The translations under genes and the position numbers were made by a program. A DNA stretch of 64,000 nucleotides from Marasmius tenuissimus (Eukaryota > Basidiomycota > Agaricomycetes > Agaricales > Marasmiaceae). The notes under the pieces were generated by a model. It was given only the letters and a program-made list of their open reading frames with translations. It did no database searches and was not told the origin of the DNA. This document shows positions 43,935 through 55,379 of this stretch, in pieces (within the stretch, counting starts at the first letter, position 1; each line of letters starts with the position of its first letter). The stretch is from assembly GCA_029532415.1 (NCBI GenBank), contig JAQOTA010000045.1, forward strand, positions 124,001 to 188,000, in the 5' to 3' direction.

Positions 43935-46373
43935 TCAGTCTCTGTCGTGAATGAGCCCTTTGCGTTCATCTTCCCCACCACGTCCATCTTCACCAGACGG
44001 CCGGCCCATACGGCGATAGCCACTGCCAGGAGTGCGATCGTCGTCATCGTCATCTCCAATCTCGAATACGACATTGCCGTCGTTCGCACTAGGGCCTCTT
44101 TGTCCACCAACGAGGGTAGCCTCATCGTCGTCCCTGCTTCTTCCCCCAGTGTGGTCAGCCATGGTTTCGAGATCATAGTCTTCAGCGTCCGCTTCGTCTT
44201 GCGGAAGTTCGTCGGATAGCGCTAATGTGGATATTCCGATTGAAAGGTAAATATCATCGTCCAAGCTTCAGAAGAAACGATGACTTATCTTCTGTTATTT
44301 TCAGAAGGTCTCCAGAGGTATACGATTGTAGAGAACGACACCAGGTACAGAAGGGCCAGCCAACCGTCGAGGAGCCACCAGCGAACCTTCCAACTCTTGG
44401 CAGCATAATCTTGGGGAAAATATTTGTTCAGCGACCTAATCTCAAGGAAACGTGGACACATGCTCACCTTCAGCGAGTCGTCCTGAGAATGAGAACGACG
44501 ATACGACAAAGAATATCAAGATGACGACGACGGAGAACACGAGGACATAGTTGAGCTTTTCGAACATGCTCAGCTTGTATCTCTGTTTCCGGACGCGTAA
44601 TTCCGTTATAGTGGCTAGAGGAGTGTCAGCATCGGAGTATTGTGAGGAAGATTTCCTGACGACTTACCGTTGAGAGCATACATGATCCACAACAAGAAAC
44701 CGCTCAGAGTGAAGGCCAAGGGGATGACGAACAAGAGTAGCACAAGGCCAGAGGTAGATTCAAGTTCCAGCTCGACGATTCCGACAGCGTAGAGAACTAG
44801 AGATGGTGTGAGTGCCAAGACATCTTGGGCGTAGGAAACACCTACTTCCGAAGATAAAGTGAGCACCAGCAAGCGCTTGGCACTTGAGCATGTTACGGCC
44901 AAGTGTTTCTCGTACGACACTCAGACCTAGGCAAACAACGAGAAGCATGAAGAAAGACATCGAGTTTCGACCTGCATCGAGTATGGCAACTATGGCGGAG
45001 ACCTTCAGCACCAAGACATTTCACCAAATCGAAGGCGAGCTTACCAACAATCAAGAAGACGGTGGAAGCTGTGCTTCTACCGTGAGCATTCAAGTATCGA
45101 TAATAACCTGTCGGGGGTTGAGAAGCTTGGCGAGACACGACGTGAAGCTACAAACCCCAATTTGCTACCATCTCGATCACGAGTAGACCAACCAATCCGG
45201 AGAGATAGTACTGAACAGTGCATCACTTCAGTTGAAAGTTTCAACACGGTAGATGAGAACTTGATACCTGAAGCGGTAAGATGTCTTGAAGATTTTTGTA
45301 ACACAGCCAGCCCCATACCGCGGCGATGATCCCATAAACGAGGAACATAGCGAAGTAGAACTAGGGGGGAATCGTCAGTTATCCTCAGTGACTAAATATG
45401 CAAAATCGTACGTTGACTTTCGGGTAATCCGTGGCAGCCAACTTTCCTTCAAATTTGTTGCGGAACAGGACAGTGCCTTGGTACGAAGGGTGGGGACCTT
45501 CTGCCTGACGTGGTGCAATGGTTTTCGGGGCGGTAAAGGGAATCATGGCTGAGCAGAAATACACATTGGAAGAGACCGATGACTGGACTTGGATTGCACG
45601 TACCGACGCAGTAATAGCCTGTTTTCCTCACAAGATATTGAATCGGCTCCGTGTAGTGATATAGACCTTCCGGGCTCGGGTTACGCTTCCACGGAGAGTC
45701 GTATTCGCTCGTGGGGGGAGTAGGATTGCCTTCGGGATTGTTCCAAAACGAACTCGAACTAATTTCTCCCCCGTCGTCGTTTCTCGAGGTGTGTGTAGCT
45801 GGAAGTTCCACTAGTGTAGACCAAAAGCTGGTTTCTTCGATCTTCTTTCCTGCAGGCAAGTCCAGAATGAAACGTCCGAGCTGCTCTTTCGTACAGAAAC
45901 CGCTTTTTACTGCGCTTGTGGTGCAAACGTATGTCTTCTGCTATGACCGGAGTGGAAGGATCTAGGTGAGTTTCGTTCGTGAAAGTTGGTTTGGGCCACT
46001 TACAGGAAGAAGTTCATCTTCCTCGGACGTGACTTTCCCGAGAAACGGAGCGTCCGACCACTCATATATCACCATTGCTAGCTGGCCTTGAGAACTGGCA
46101 TCGAACGTTACTAGAGGGTTCAAAAGCTTCAGAAATGCCACGCAGATTCAGAGGCAAGTATAATACCATTAATATAGGTCTTGTCGTTCGCCCACATTCC
46201 ACTGCATATTTGGCGGTCGTAATCTACGCAATTCCATCTGAAACGTGTCCCGGTGAAAGAGAGTGCGACTGACCTGTATCCAATACAGGAACCTCATAGG
46301 AAAGACAGGAATTGATGCATAGTAGAACCAAGAAAAGTAAGTAGAATTTTATGCGGTCAATGACCTGGGCCAT
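43935..46373 (-). CDS. PTM1: PTM1/GPR107-type Golgi seven-transmembrane protein
   Basis: Member of the Lung_7-TM_R family, which acts in Golgi/endosome trafficking. ATG at 46371-46373 begins a signal peptide (YLLFLVLLCINSCLS). A luminal N-terminal domain with QICSGMWANDKTYI follows, then the family hallmark LFRNKFEGKLAATDYPKVN, which leads into seven hydrophobic segments. These include MFLVYGIIAAVWGW, LLVVCLGLSVVRETLG and a segment with GFLLWIMYALN. The last two are followed by WWLLDGWLALLYLVSF and LWRPSENN. The cytosolic tail is acidic and disordered (about 43,935-44,230, with a run of Asp). There are many introns of about 50-60 nt. It is divergently arranged with SNX4, starts 114 nt apart. 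Confidence 0.92.
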
Positions 46374-46487
46374 GACAGAAAGGGAGAGAGGATGTGTTGA
46401 TTCGCGTTTACCACGACTGCGACAAGTTTCACAGGCGTCTTTCGTCATCTCATCTCTCTCCCCCATCTTCCATTCACCTTCTTCGTT
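46374..46487. promoter_or_regulatory. Compact bidirectional promoter between PTM1 and SNX4
   Basis: Only 114 nt separate the two start codons. The + strand side ends with CTTCGTT just before the SNX4 ATG. No TATA box is visible in either direction. Sharing of regulatory sites is inferred from the spacing. Confidence 0.5.
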
Positions 46488-48325
46488 ATGCTCGGCGATG
46501 ATGAGGACGTCTTCGACAGCGTAACATGGGACTCGACTACAGCCGCACCGTATGAAACGATACCTTCATCCTCAGGTCCCGGATACAGGCAAGACACTGC
46601 AGGAGGAAGCGAACCAGGTCCTCATGAGCCCAAATGGGAAGGTTATCTCATTACTTCAGTTCAAGATCCTATGAAGGAGCTGGCAGAAACAAAGGATGCA
46701 TACGTATCGTATCTAGTGTCAGCGAAGGTGCGTCTTTGAAAGGTGTGGTGGGCATCGAACACTTCGGCTAACCTGTGGAACCAGACCAATCTCCCGATAT
46801 TCTCGACACCCAACCCGTCTGCAAGACGGAGATTCCAGGACTTTTCTTTCTTGAGAGATAATTTGGTGAAGGACTTTCCGGCATGTGTTGTGCCTCAACT
46901 CCCAGGCAAACACAGATTGGGTGCGTTCAATGTCTTTCGATGCATAGAATTTTGCTGAATTACGATTAGAATACATCACAGGGGATAGATTCAGCCCAGA
47001 GTTCATGGAGAGGAGACGATTGGAGTGGGTCTATCGTTGCTCCTGTTCTATGAAGTTACTCATATTTCCTTTGTGTACAGTTTGCACCGGTTCTTGCAGC
47101 GATTGTCCCGACACCCAACCCTACAAAGAAGTACGCTGGTACGGGCATTTTTCGAATCGACGGAATGGGTACGTATGGTTTCTCGTGTACTGGAGTTGCG
47201 CGTATTCACCACGACTCTTTCCAGCATGTCCATATGCATCAACACGTAGCCCATCCCCCTGGCCCAGAGCCCACGACAGGACTCGTCGATAACATTACCG
47301 ATACCCTCTTAAATGCCTTCTCTCGTGTTCGCAAACCTGACGAGAGGTTTCTGGATATGCGCGACTCGGTAGACAAATTCGAAGAAGGACTCACTGTTTC
47401 TGAACGCCTGTGGACCAGAGCGAGGGGGCGTACTAGCGGTATGTAAATTCAGCATTCCTAAAACGTAGTCTTTTTCTCTAAGGCTGAAACGAGACGGTAA
47501 TCCGGAAACTTCTGAAGATCTCACGGCGGATTACCATGACTTGGCTGTCGCTGCACAAGGTCTAGGGTTTTTGGAATCAGGTATCACGGACCCGCTCAAT
47601 CATTTCTCGAACACGCTCCTGGAGTTCTCTGCACTCTTACGACACAATGTACGCTCGTTCGTACTTTCTTGCCTTTCCGCAATACTCACGAGAGTTACCT
47701 GTCGCAGACTCAAACGACAACTGATCCCTTCCTCGCACACCTCCACTCACTGCTGTCGTATTCTCATGCTAACAGGGCCGTTTTGAAGCTCCGAGACCAA
47801 AAGCAACTGGACTTCGAAGAGCTTTCGGATTATCTCTCTGGCGTAACTGCAGAACGCGATAGGTTAGCTGCTATCATAAGTGGCCATGCTGGAAGCTCTG
47901 GATTGGGGCTTGGAGCCTATATTAAGGATCGTGTCGATGCTATCCGGGGTGCGGATGATGACAGGAGTAGGGTAGAGAAGATGAGGAAGTTGGATGTCAA
48001 GATCAAGGAGGTTAGTATGCATTACTCCTGCCAGTGGCTGAGCTGACAGTGTACCCACAGCTGCAAGATGCCGTCACGACTGCACACGAAACGTCTGATG
48101 CTTTTAGTGACGAAACGCTACGAGAACAAACAATCTTCCAGCATGCTAAGGAAGCAGAGATGAAGGAAATGTTGGGAAATCTTGCAGATGGGCAGATTGA
48201 ATTCTACAAGGCTGTGAGTGCCGCTCTTCCCCATCCTCTGAGCATACCTTCACGCTTTGATGCAGGCCATGGAGGAATGGGATAGAATAATACCGATCAT
48301 TCAACGCATACGGGTGGACGTGTAG
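46488..48325 (+). CDS. SNX4: Sorting nexin 4 (PX-BAR protein)
   Basis: SNX4/ATG24 binds PI3P on endosomes and drives recycling and selective autophagy. The start at 46488 gives an acidic N-terminus, then the PX domain: YVSYLVSAKTNLP after splicing, RRRFQDFSFLRDNLVKDFP and VPQLPGKHRLEYITGDRFS. The BAR region follows (AFSRVRKPDERFLDMRDSVD; FEEGLTVSERL; LKLRDQKQLDFEELSDYLSG). The C-terminus is IQRIRVDV-stop at 48323-48325. About ten short introns interrupt the gene. The length, about 480 residues, is usual for fungal Snx4. Its neighbour PTM1, also a membrane-traffic protein, is transcribed divergently. Confidence 0.93.
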
Positions 48326-48478
48326 TTCGATGAGACTTGACCTGATGACTCTGAATCTGTGGCATAACTGACTCGGACTTGTGATGATGTACAATACGTC
48401 TCGGGAATATTTGTTCCAATAATTGAACTGTTTTAAATGGCATCGTTCTCACTAGAGTATAGCACTCTAGCACGCCGA

Positions 48479-49541
48479 CTAGTAGCTGCGATTTTCCCTC
48501 TCCCTCTTCAGTTTCACGTCAGATTCTTGGACTGTTAGCGAGAGCTTATGCAATGAAGATGTGAGCATACTTGGGTGACATGAGCGAGAAACAAAAAAAG
48601 CGTACGTTGATAATGCCAGTATTTACCGCCCGTATCATATGAAGTTCTGCATCTTCTGAGGCACCAGCTGTCGTGTGTTGTGCGTCAGCAGGCATCCACG
48701 GTGCCGGCTCCTGAGGAGAGGTATAAGCATAGGACTAGCGATTGCGGTATCGACTTACTTTGCTGCTCTTGGGTGTTGGTTCTTTGTTGTCCTTCAGCTC
48801 CAACAAAATGGCGAACGAAACGTCGTCTGGCAGAGATGAGAGGAGCCTGTGAAAGTGCGACCAACGGACGTACCCCCGAGATACATCTGTCCCAGTTGTG
48901 CCTCGACAAAGTTTAGCTTAACCAGGAAGGATCGGAAATATTGGCCGAGGGCGTGAGGCGACATTGCGTCCTCCACGCTGGTTGGGAATCGATACCGATA
49001 TTAGCCCGTGTACAAAATTCGGAGGAGGTATAGCGACTCGGTACCTCATGTCTTTGTCAAAAGCTTGAATTTGTATCATCGTGTCCAGAGAGAAGATGAA
49101 CCGTTCAAGAGCGACCTGGTCTTTGTCCTTGATGACAACGATCACTTTGTCAACATTTCCCTGTCAAGAATGTCAATGGGACAGTTGTAGAGTTTGGCCA
49201 GAATGAAACACCAACGCGAACGAGCTCCTCGCCAATAGCTTTGACTGCCCCAGAAATGTATTCGTTCAAGGCTGGATGTCGCGATTGGAACACTGGGGTA
49301 TCATATTTCTTGCGCCGTACAAATAAGTCTGCTGGGTATACTTGTCGGACGTACAGAATCGTGTGAATAGCGACCTCGACTGCAGAGATATTCATTACAA
49401 TCTGTCCACTATGGCTTGGAAGCTGGACCTACTAAATTCAGTGAGGCCACGGACAGTCTCTATCGCGAACTGTTAGCGCTGAAAGTGGAAGAAACAAGGA
49501 ATTTAATCACGATTGAATGTGAGGGACTTGTTCTGGGACAT
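48479..49541 (-). CDS. REV7: REV7/MAD2L2 HORMA-domain protein
   Basis: REV7 is the HORMA adaptor of DNA polymerase zeta in translesion synthesis. Start ATG at 49539-49541 gives MSQNKSLTFN. Splicing with an acceptor after a CTAAC branch site joins it to QTVRGLTEF. A second splice gives IEVAIHTILYVRQVYPADLF, the family signature. The next exons give VDKVIVVIKDKDQVALERF, FRSFLVKLNFVEAQLG, and DDVSFAILLELKDNKEP, then EPAPWMP. The final exon reads LSLTVQESDVKLK and ends at TAG 48479-48481. Six introns of about 50-90 nt are needed. All conserved HORMA strands and the C-terminal seatbelt region are present. It shares a 149-nt intergenic space with YJU2. Confidence 0.92.
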
Positions 49542-49690
49542 CAGGTCTTCTCGTTCATAACGATTCGCGAGCTTTCGTGAGTCAAGTGAGGTGACGGTCA
49601 AGAATACGTGATTAGTCATCACAACCTCTCCCTCCCATACCACCACTACCAAGAGCTCTCCTACCGCCGAAAGCACTCGTATAGTCAATC

Positions 49691-50738
49691 ATGTCTGAGC
49701 GAAAAGGTCAAAATTATTCCATTCCAAAGAAAAGTTTAGCAATCTGACACTATTCAGTCCTCAACAAGTACTTCCCCCCGGATTTCGACCCAGACCTCAT
49801 TCCTCGAAGGAAAGTTCCCCGGAATACACAGCAGGTGGTTCGTTTGATGGCCCCATTTTCTATGTCAGTCCTTCTTTCTGCCGATTCGCTCGACATTCCA
49901 TACTCAAACTCATTCACAGGCGGTGTAACACATGTGGAGAGTACATCTACAAAGGGAAGAAATTCAACGCAAGGAAGGAGACCGTTGAGGGAGAGGATTA
50001 CTATGGGATAAAGATTTTCAGGTTCTACATCAAATGGTTCGTATGCTCGTTTGTCATTGGGAATCCTCGGTTCTGACGTTCGTTATGGGCTTTAGTACAC
50101 TATGCTCCGCCGAAATTACCTTCAAGACCGATCCAAAGAACACGGATTATGCTGCCGAACATGGTGCATCACGGAATTTCGAGCCTTGGCGTGACGAGGC
50201 TGCTGTAGAAGAGGAAGATCGACTAGCCAAGTTGGAGGAGGAGGAGAACAACCCCATGAAAGCCTTGGAGAACCGGACAGTCGACTCCAAACGAGAGATG
50301 GACATTCTCGATGCGTTGCAGGATATTCGAGCGAAGAATGCTCGATTGGAGAGGACAGGACAGGGCGTGGATGTGTCTGCGGTTTTGGGCAAGCGGGAAC
50401 GAGAAGAGGAAGAGGACGAAGAAAAGAAACGAAAGAGACTGGAGGATGAGGAAGATGAGAAGATGGTTAGGGAAGTCTTTTCGAAGGTTGACATGCCTGT
50501 CGCGTCTGGCTCAGGATCCAGTGGTAGCGAAGAATCGTCTATCATCGTCAAGAGGAAGGCCGATGCCACGGCCACTGAGCCGACAGTTCATAGCCTACTG
50601 TCTGACTCAGCTAAATCGCTGATGGAGTTGAAGAAATCTGTCGGCTCCTCTTCCAAGGCGCCGCAACTAGTCAAGAAGAAAGACACCAAAGGGAAGAACA
50701 CGTTGGGGATCAAGGTTGTGAAGAAGGTGGCCACGTAG
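49691..50738 (+). CDS. YJU2: Splicing factor YJU2/CWC16 (CCDC94)
   Basis: YJU2 joins the catalytically activated spliceosome and supports branching. ATG at 49691 gives MSERK, joined across a short intron to [19 protein letters not shown]. The zinc-binding core is [20 protein letters not shown] and [20 protein letters not shown], a Cys4 site split by an intron. The rest is charged and probably helical ([20 protein letters not shown]), with Lys/Glu-rich stretches, ending [12 protein letters not shown] at 50736-50738. Four exons. It is divergently transcribed from REV7. Confidence 0.95.
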
Positions 50739-51217
50739 AAGGCGTGGTATGTCATTTTCCGTTGTATTTATCACCGACGTTTGTCTCAATTGCGGACGTT
50801 AAAACAGTGTTTCCCGATGATTGAACTTGATCATTCCCTTCAAACTCTCAGCGACAGACGTAGATGGAGTTCTGCACTCCCGCTTCCAGAAATTTGGTCC
50901 GTGAAACGAGGACGCTCCGTGTCCAAGGGCTCCCCAGACAGACGGGCGTTATGATATCGGTGTGTAGGTAGAGACCTCCAATGGTTCACGGCCACTTCAC
51001 CAAGGGAGGTTAGGTGGCATCCGCTCACATAGCTATGGCTGTATGTTCGCTCAGACTAGTACTCCAATGCATGCGATGCGTCTATAGTTATAGAATCTCC
51101 AGAAAATGACGATGAGCTAACGGTTCTGTTCACATCATAAACCCATTTATAAGGACACATGGCCCCTAGGCCTATTCAGAACTGCGTTTCTTACTTCAAC
51201 GCCCACATCTGATAACG
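50739..51217. promoter_or_regulatory. Intergenic region upstream of the first M20 gene
   Basis: This is 479 nt with no supported gene. It should hold the YJU2 terminator and the promoter of the + strand amidohydrolase. The sequence TTTATAAGGA at about 51,147 is a possible TATA element, about 70 nt before the start codon. Confidence 0.4.
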
Positions 51218-52840
51218 ATGTCCGCTAAGGACGAAGATTGGAACACTATTCTATGGCGACCCGGAGACTCAGATACCTCCAGTCCTGATACCGAAAGCGA
51301 AATTTGGAATACAGACTATCTTGCAACGATCACCGAAACTATCTCCAACCTCTCTAACGACCTCCGCGAACTCAGTAAATCTATCCATTCGAATCCTGAA
51401 CTGGCCTTTGAAGAGCACAAAACCCACGATGTTCTCGTCGACTTCATGAAGAAACAGGGTGGATGGAACGTGACTAACAACGATGAACTCCCTACTGGGT
51501 GGCTCGCGACGTATGAAAGCCCCGAAGCCACCAAGGACACACGGGTTATTGGGATCAATTCCGAGATGGATGCTCTTCCAAATATTGGACATGCTTGTGG
51601 GCATAATTTGATCGCGATTACTGGAGTCGCTGTGGCGTTGGGTACGTGTTCGTACTGTCTTCCTCGTCTCCAAAACCAAGCCTATATGGTTTACTACAGG
51701 AATCAAAGCTGTCCTCGAAAAACACCATCTCCCGGGTAAGATCGAGCTGCTAGGCACACCAGCAGAAGAACGCGGTCAAGGCAAAGTCAGGCTACTCAAA
51801 ACAGGAGCGTACAAGAACATGGCTGCTTGTTTGATGGCCCATCCAGCTCCTGGCCCGAGGAATACCGTGTCTTTGACGAGCTCGTTGGCAGTCAAGAAGA
51901 TCGAGGTGGAGTTCTTTGGGCATACGGCTCACGCTGCGTTGTCGTAGGTATTTTCCTTACTTCGTTGCCCCTGTTCAATTTCGATCTTCGTGACGATCTA
52001 CCTATCTATGCAGACCTTGGGAAGGCAAAAATGCACTTGATGCGGCTGTTGTTGCGTACAATAGCATTGCGGCTCTCCGTCAGCAGATGCATCCTACATG
52101 GAGGGTACATGGGATTCTGGAAGGAAAGGACTGGGCGTTCAATGGTGCGTCTGGTCCCCCGCTACTTTGCGTCAACCATCGCGTTAAGTAAAATGCACGT
52201 TCACGTTCAGTTATCCCGGCTTATGCCAAGTACATCGCGGGCGTACGTGCACCTACACGCGCCGAGGTAGAGATCGCGGTGAAGAGAATACTACCTTGTT
52301 TCGAGTGCGTTCAACTATTGAATCTACAGATTGCGTTCTCTTACGTCTCCGCAGGGCAGCCGCAACTGCCACCGGATGTACTTCAAAGATCACCGTATAC
52401 GATGGCATGTACGATCTCAGGCAGAACGTAGGTTTGGGCAGAGACGTAGAGAAGACGTTCAAAGCAAAGTATGGGAGAATCGAAAGGGAGAAATGGGGGA
52501 TCAAGAGTGCCAGTACGGATTTTGGAAATGTGGGCTATGGTGAGTGTTCCAACTTCCATCTCGTCTCGCGATGGACTTCATGTAATTTTGCATAGAACTC
52601 CCCGCCTTACACCCCGGGTATGCGATTCCTACGGTTCCTGATGGAGGGAACCATACCGTCCTGTTTGCTTCGGCGGCCGCGACGGAAGAAGCCCATCGTG
52701 CGACGTTGGATATTGCTGAGGCCCTGGCGCTGACTGGAGTCAGGGTTGTGGTGGATGACGAGTGGTATGAGAAGGAAGTACGAGCAGCCTTTGAGACTGA
52801 TAAAGTCAAGAGGGAACAAGGCGTACCTGGAGTTGCATGA
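51218..52840 (+). CDS. M20 family amidohydrolase/peptidase, copy A
   Basis: Similar to the fungal proteins related to peptidase M20 domain-containing protein 2, which hydrolyse amide or dipeptide bonds with two metal ions; the substrate is unknown. ATG at 51218. Visible motifs are [38 protein letters not shown] (metal ligands Asp and His), [11 protein letters not shown] (catalytic Glu and ligand), [19 protein letters not shown] (dimerisation-domain His) and [20 protein letters not shown], ending with GVPGVA-stop at 52838-52840. There are seven or so introns. No signal peptide is seen, so it is probably cytosolic. The convergent gene 150 nt downstream is a close paralogue. Confidence 0.9.
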
Positions 52841-52989
52841 GCATTCGTATTACGAAAAACGAGTATACTATTCATCGCATCCCGTTGTGGTTCATTTACC
52901 CTCTTGTTGTTGTATGATTCGAATGACATACTTAAAAATACATTGGAATGGATTAAATATCCTTTGATACCCTTTTGCGTTGCGGATCC
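52841..52989. terminator. Shared 3' region between convergent M20 genes
   Basis: Only 149 nt separate the two stop codons. The A/T-rich stretch CTTAAAAATACATTGG (about 52,931) followed by TTAAATATCC could serve polyadenylation in either direction. This is inferred from position. Confidence 0.35.
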
Positions 52990-54603
52990 TCATGCAATTC
53001 CGAGCACTCCCTGCTCTCTCCTGATCTTGTCCTCTTCGAATTTCTCCCACACCTCTTTCTGGTACCACTCCCCATCAACGACCACTCTAACGCCCGTCAG
53101 GGCAAGAGCTTCTGCGACGTCCAGTGTCGCGCGGTGGGCATCATCTGTCGAAGCGGCTTCAGTGAACAGAGGCGTATGGTTCCCGCCGTCCATGACAGTG
53201 GGAATCGAGTATCCAGGGTGTAATGCGGGTAGTTCTGAAAGGCAATAAGTATAAGGCGCAGTGTCGATCTTGATATCACGGGGGTGCACGAACCGTATCC
53301 AACATTTCCGAAATCTGTACTAGCACTCGAGATACCCCACTTCTCCCTCTCTGCTCTGCCGTACTTGGCCTTGAAGGTTCTTTCAACGTCTTGGCCCAAT
53401 CCAACGTTCTGTCTCAGGTCGTATGTTCCTTCGTCGATGGTCAGCTTGAGTGTACATCCGGTGGCCTTTGCTGCCGCCCTGGAGAATTGAGGAGTTAGTA
53501 CGTGGTTAGACGATCAAATTGCTGAATTTCAACGCACTCCAAACATGGCAGGACCTTTTGCATCGCTATCTCCTGGTCGGCACGCGTGCGCGCACGTACC
53601 CCAATAATGTATTTCGCATAGGCCGGAATGACTGAAGGGAACATCAATTGCTTGGTATGGCGGTGTGAGAAACGAAGGACTCACCGTTCACAGCCCAATC
53701 CTTGCCTTCGAAGATCCCGTGTACTCTCCATGTGGGGTGCATCTGTTGACGAAGGGCCGCGATGTTGGTGTAGGCGAGGACCGCCGCGTCGAGTGCGTTC
53801 TTGCCTTCCCAAGGACTATCAATGATGTTGTCAGGGATTGATTTGGTAGGGCACATGTGTTTCGGGCAACTCACGATAGAGCGGCATGCGCAGTGTGTCC
53901 ATGAAACTCTGCGTCGATCCGTCTTAGAGCCAGACAACTGGTCAAAGAGAGGGTATTTCGAGGGCCAGGAGCAGGGTGGGACATCAAGCACGCAGCCATC
54001 TTGGAATAGGCACCGGCTTTCAGCAGTTTGACCTTGCCATGCCCTCCCTCTTCTGCGGGCGTACCGAGGAGGGCGATCTTCCCAGGAAGTTTGAACTTTT
54101 CAAAGACAGCTTTGATACCTGTGCCACGAACTATGAGGGTGAACTTTGGATCGAGAGTGATGGGACGCACCTAAAGCAACAGCTACACCCGTGATCGCGA
54201 TGAGATTGTGTCCACAAGCATGACCGATCTTGGGTAAAGCATCCATTTCGGAGTTGATCCCAATGACTCTGGTGTCCTCCTTTGCTTCAGGGCTCTCGTA
54301 TGTAGCGAGCCAGGCTGTTGGTAGCTCGTAGTTCGGAGTCACCTTCCACCCTTCTTGCTTTTTCATGAAGTTGACGAGGATATCGTGAGTCTTGTATTCG
54401 GCGTAGCCCAGCTCGGGATTGGAGTGAACATCCATGCTAAGCGCTCGAAGGTCATCGGAGCGACCTGTGATTGTCTGGTGGATGGTTTCGAGATATTCTG
54501 CATTCCAGAGTTTGGATTCAGTATCAAGTTTGGCCTGATTGGACGCATCTGAGTTGTCGGGGCGCCATACGATCGAGTTCCAATCGTCGTTCTTTGTGGC
54601 CAT
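52990..54603 (-). CDS. M20 family amidohydrolase/peptidase, copy B
   Basis: Close paralogue of copy A, in tail-to-tail orientation. ATG at 54601-54603 ([15 protein letters not shown]). Motifs in order are [72 protein letters not shown] (split by an intron), [18 protein letters not shown] and [18 protein letters not shown], ending GVLGIA-stop at 52990. Every catalytic and metal-binding segment is present, and the intron positions match copy A. An inverted duplication with both copies kept suggests dosage or slightly different substrates. Confidence 0.9.
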
Positions 54604-55379
54604 CGCTATCAGATTTGGTGGAGATGGGGGGTTCGAGTGATGGAGATGTTGAAGGTTAAGCTCGTGATGTTATATACTCAGACTGCAGGATTTGGACGGC
54701 CATCCGCCGGACGCCCGCCGGAGCTGCAAACTTCACCTGCGATAGACCCGTAGCTATTAGACGACCAGTGGAGATAGGAAGTTGTCCTCGGCGTACCGTA
54801 TTATCCGGGCCAACGCCCACAGCGGATCTCCCATTGTCAATTATACTGGTGGTCAGGTCATTGAAGGGCTTTCAAACCCCGTGAATTTGACCCAGAATTG
54901 ATGTCAGGCCGATGGGTTATGGTGGTGAGAAGGAGGATTGAATGGACGGCAGTTTCTCAACAACCCTGCAAAGCGCAGTGCAGACATGTCTCGCGTGTCC
55001 ATCCATCTTCCAACAACCACTCACCCCACTCAACCACCTCTTGACCCAACTCAAAAGTATTCTTTCCATCTCCCCATCTTCAAAACCACTTGGCTGATTT
55101 CATCATAGCTTGGTTCTACTACAGTCTCTTCGCCAGTCCAGAGAGAAATGGATTTCCTCCGCTTTTCCGAAATTCTCGTCGACCGCGAAGCAACCGTCCA
55201 GGGGTTCGAAGAATCAGAACCATAATCCTCCGATAAATCCACCACCTCATACGATACAGTCAAGAGGAAAATCCGATCTGGCAATTGGGCCTCACCTATT
55301 CTACGACACAACGTTCTACGAGGTTCATTACATTCGACCAACATTCTATCCTAATCCATCCACGCCCACCGCCGTCACG
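54604..55379. promoter_or_regulatory. Divergent intergenic region
   Basis: This is 776 nt between the start codons of copy B of M20 and the next + strand gene. TATATACTCA on the minus-strand side at about 54,670 may be the TATA element for the M20 gene. Open frames around 55,051-55,379 on both strands lack good starts and are not supported as separate genes. Confidence 0.4.
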
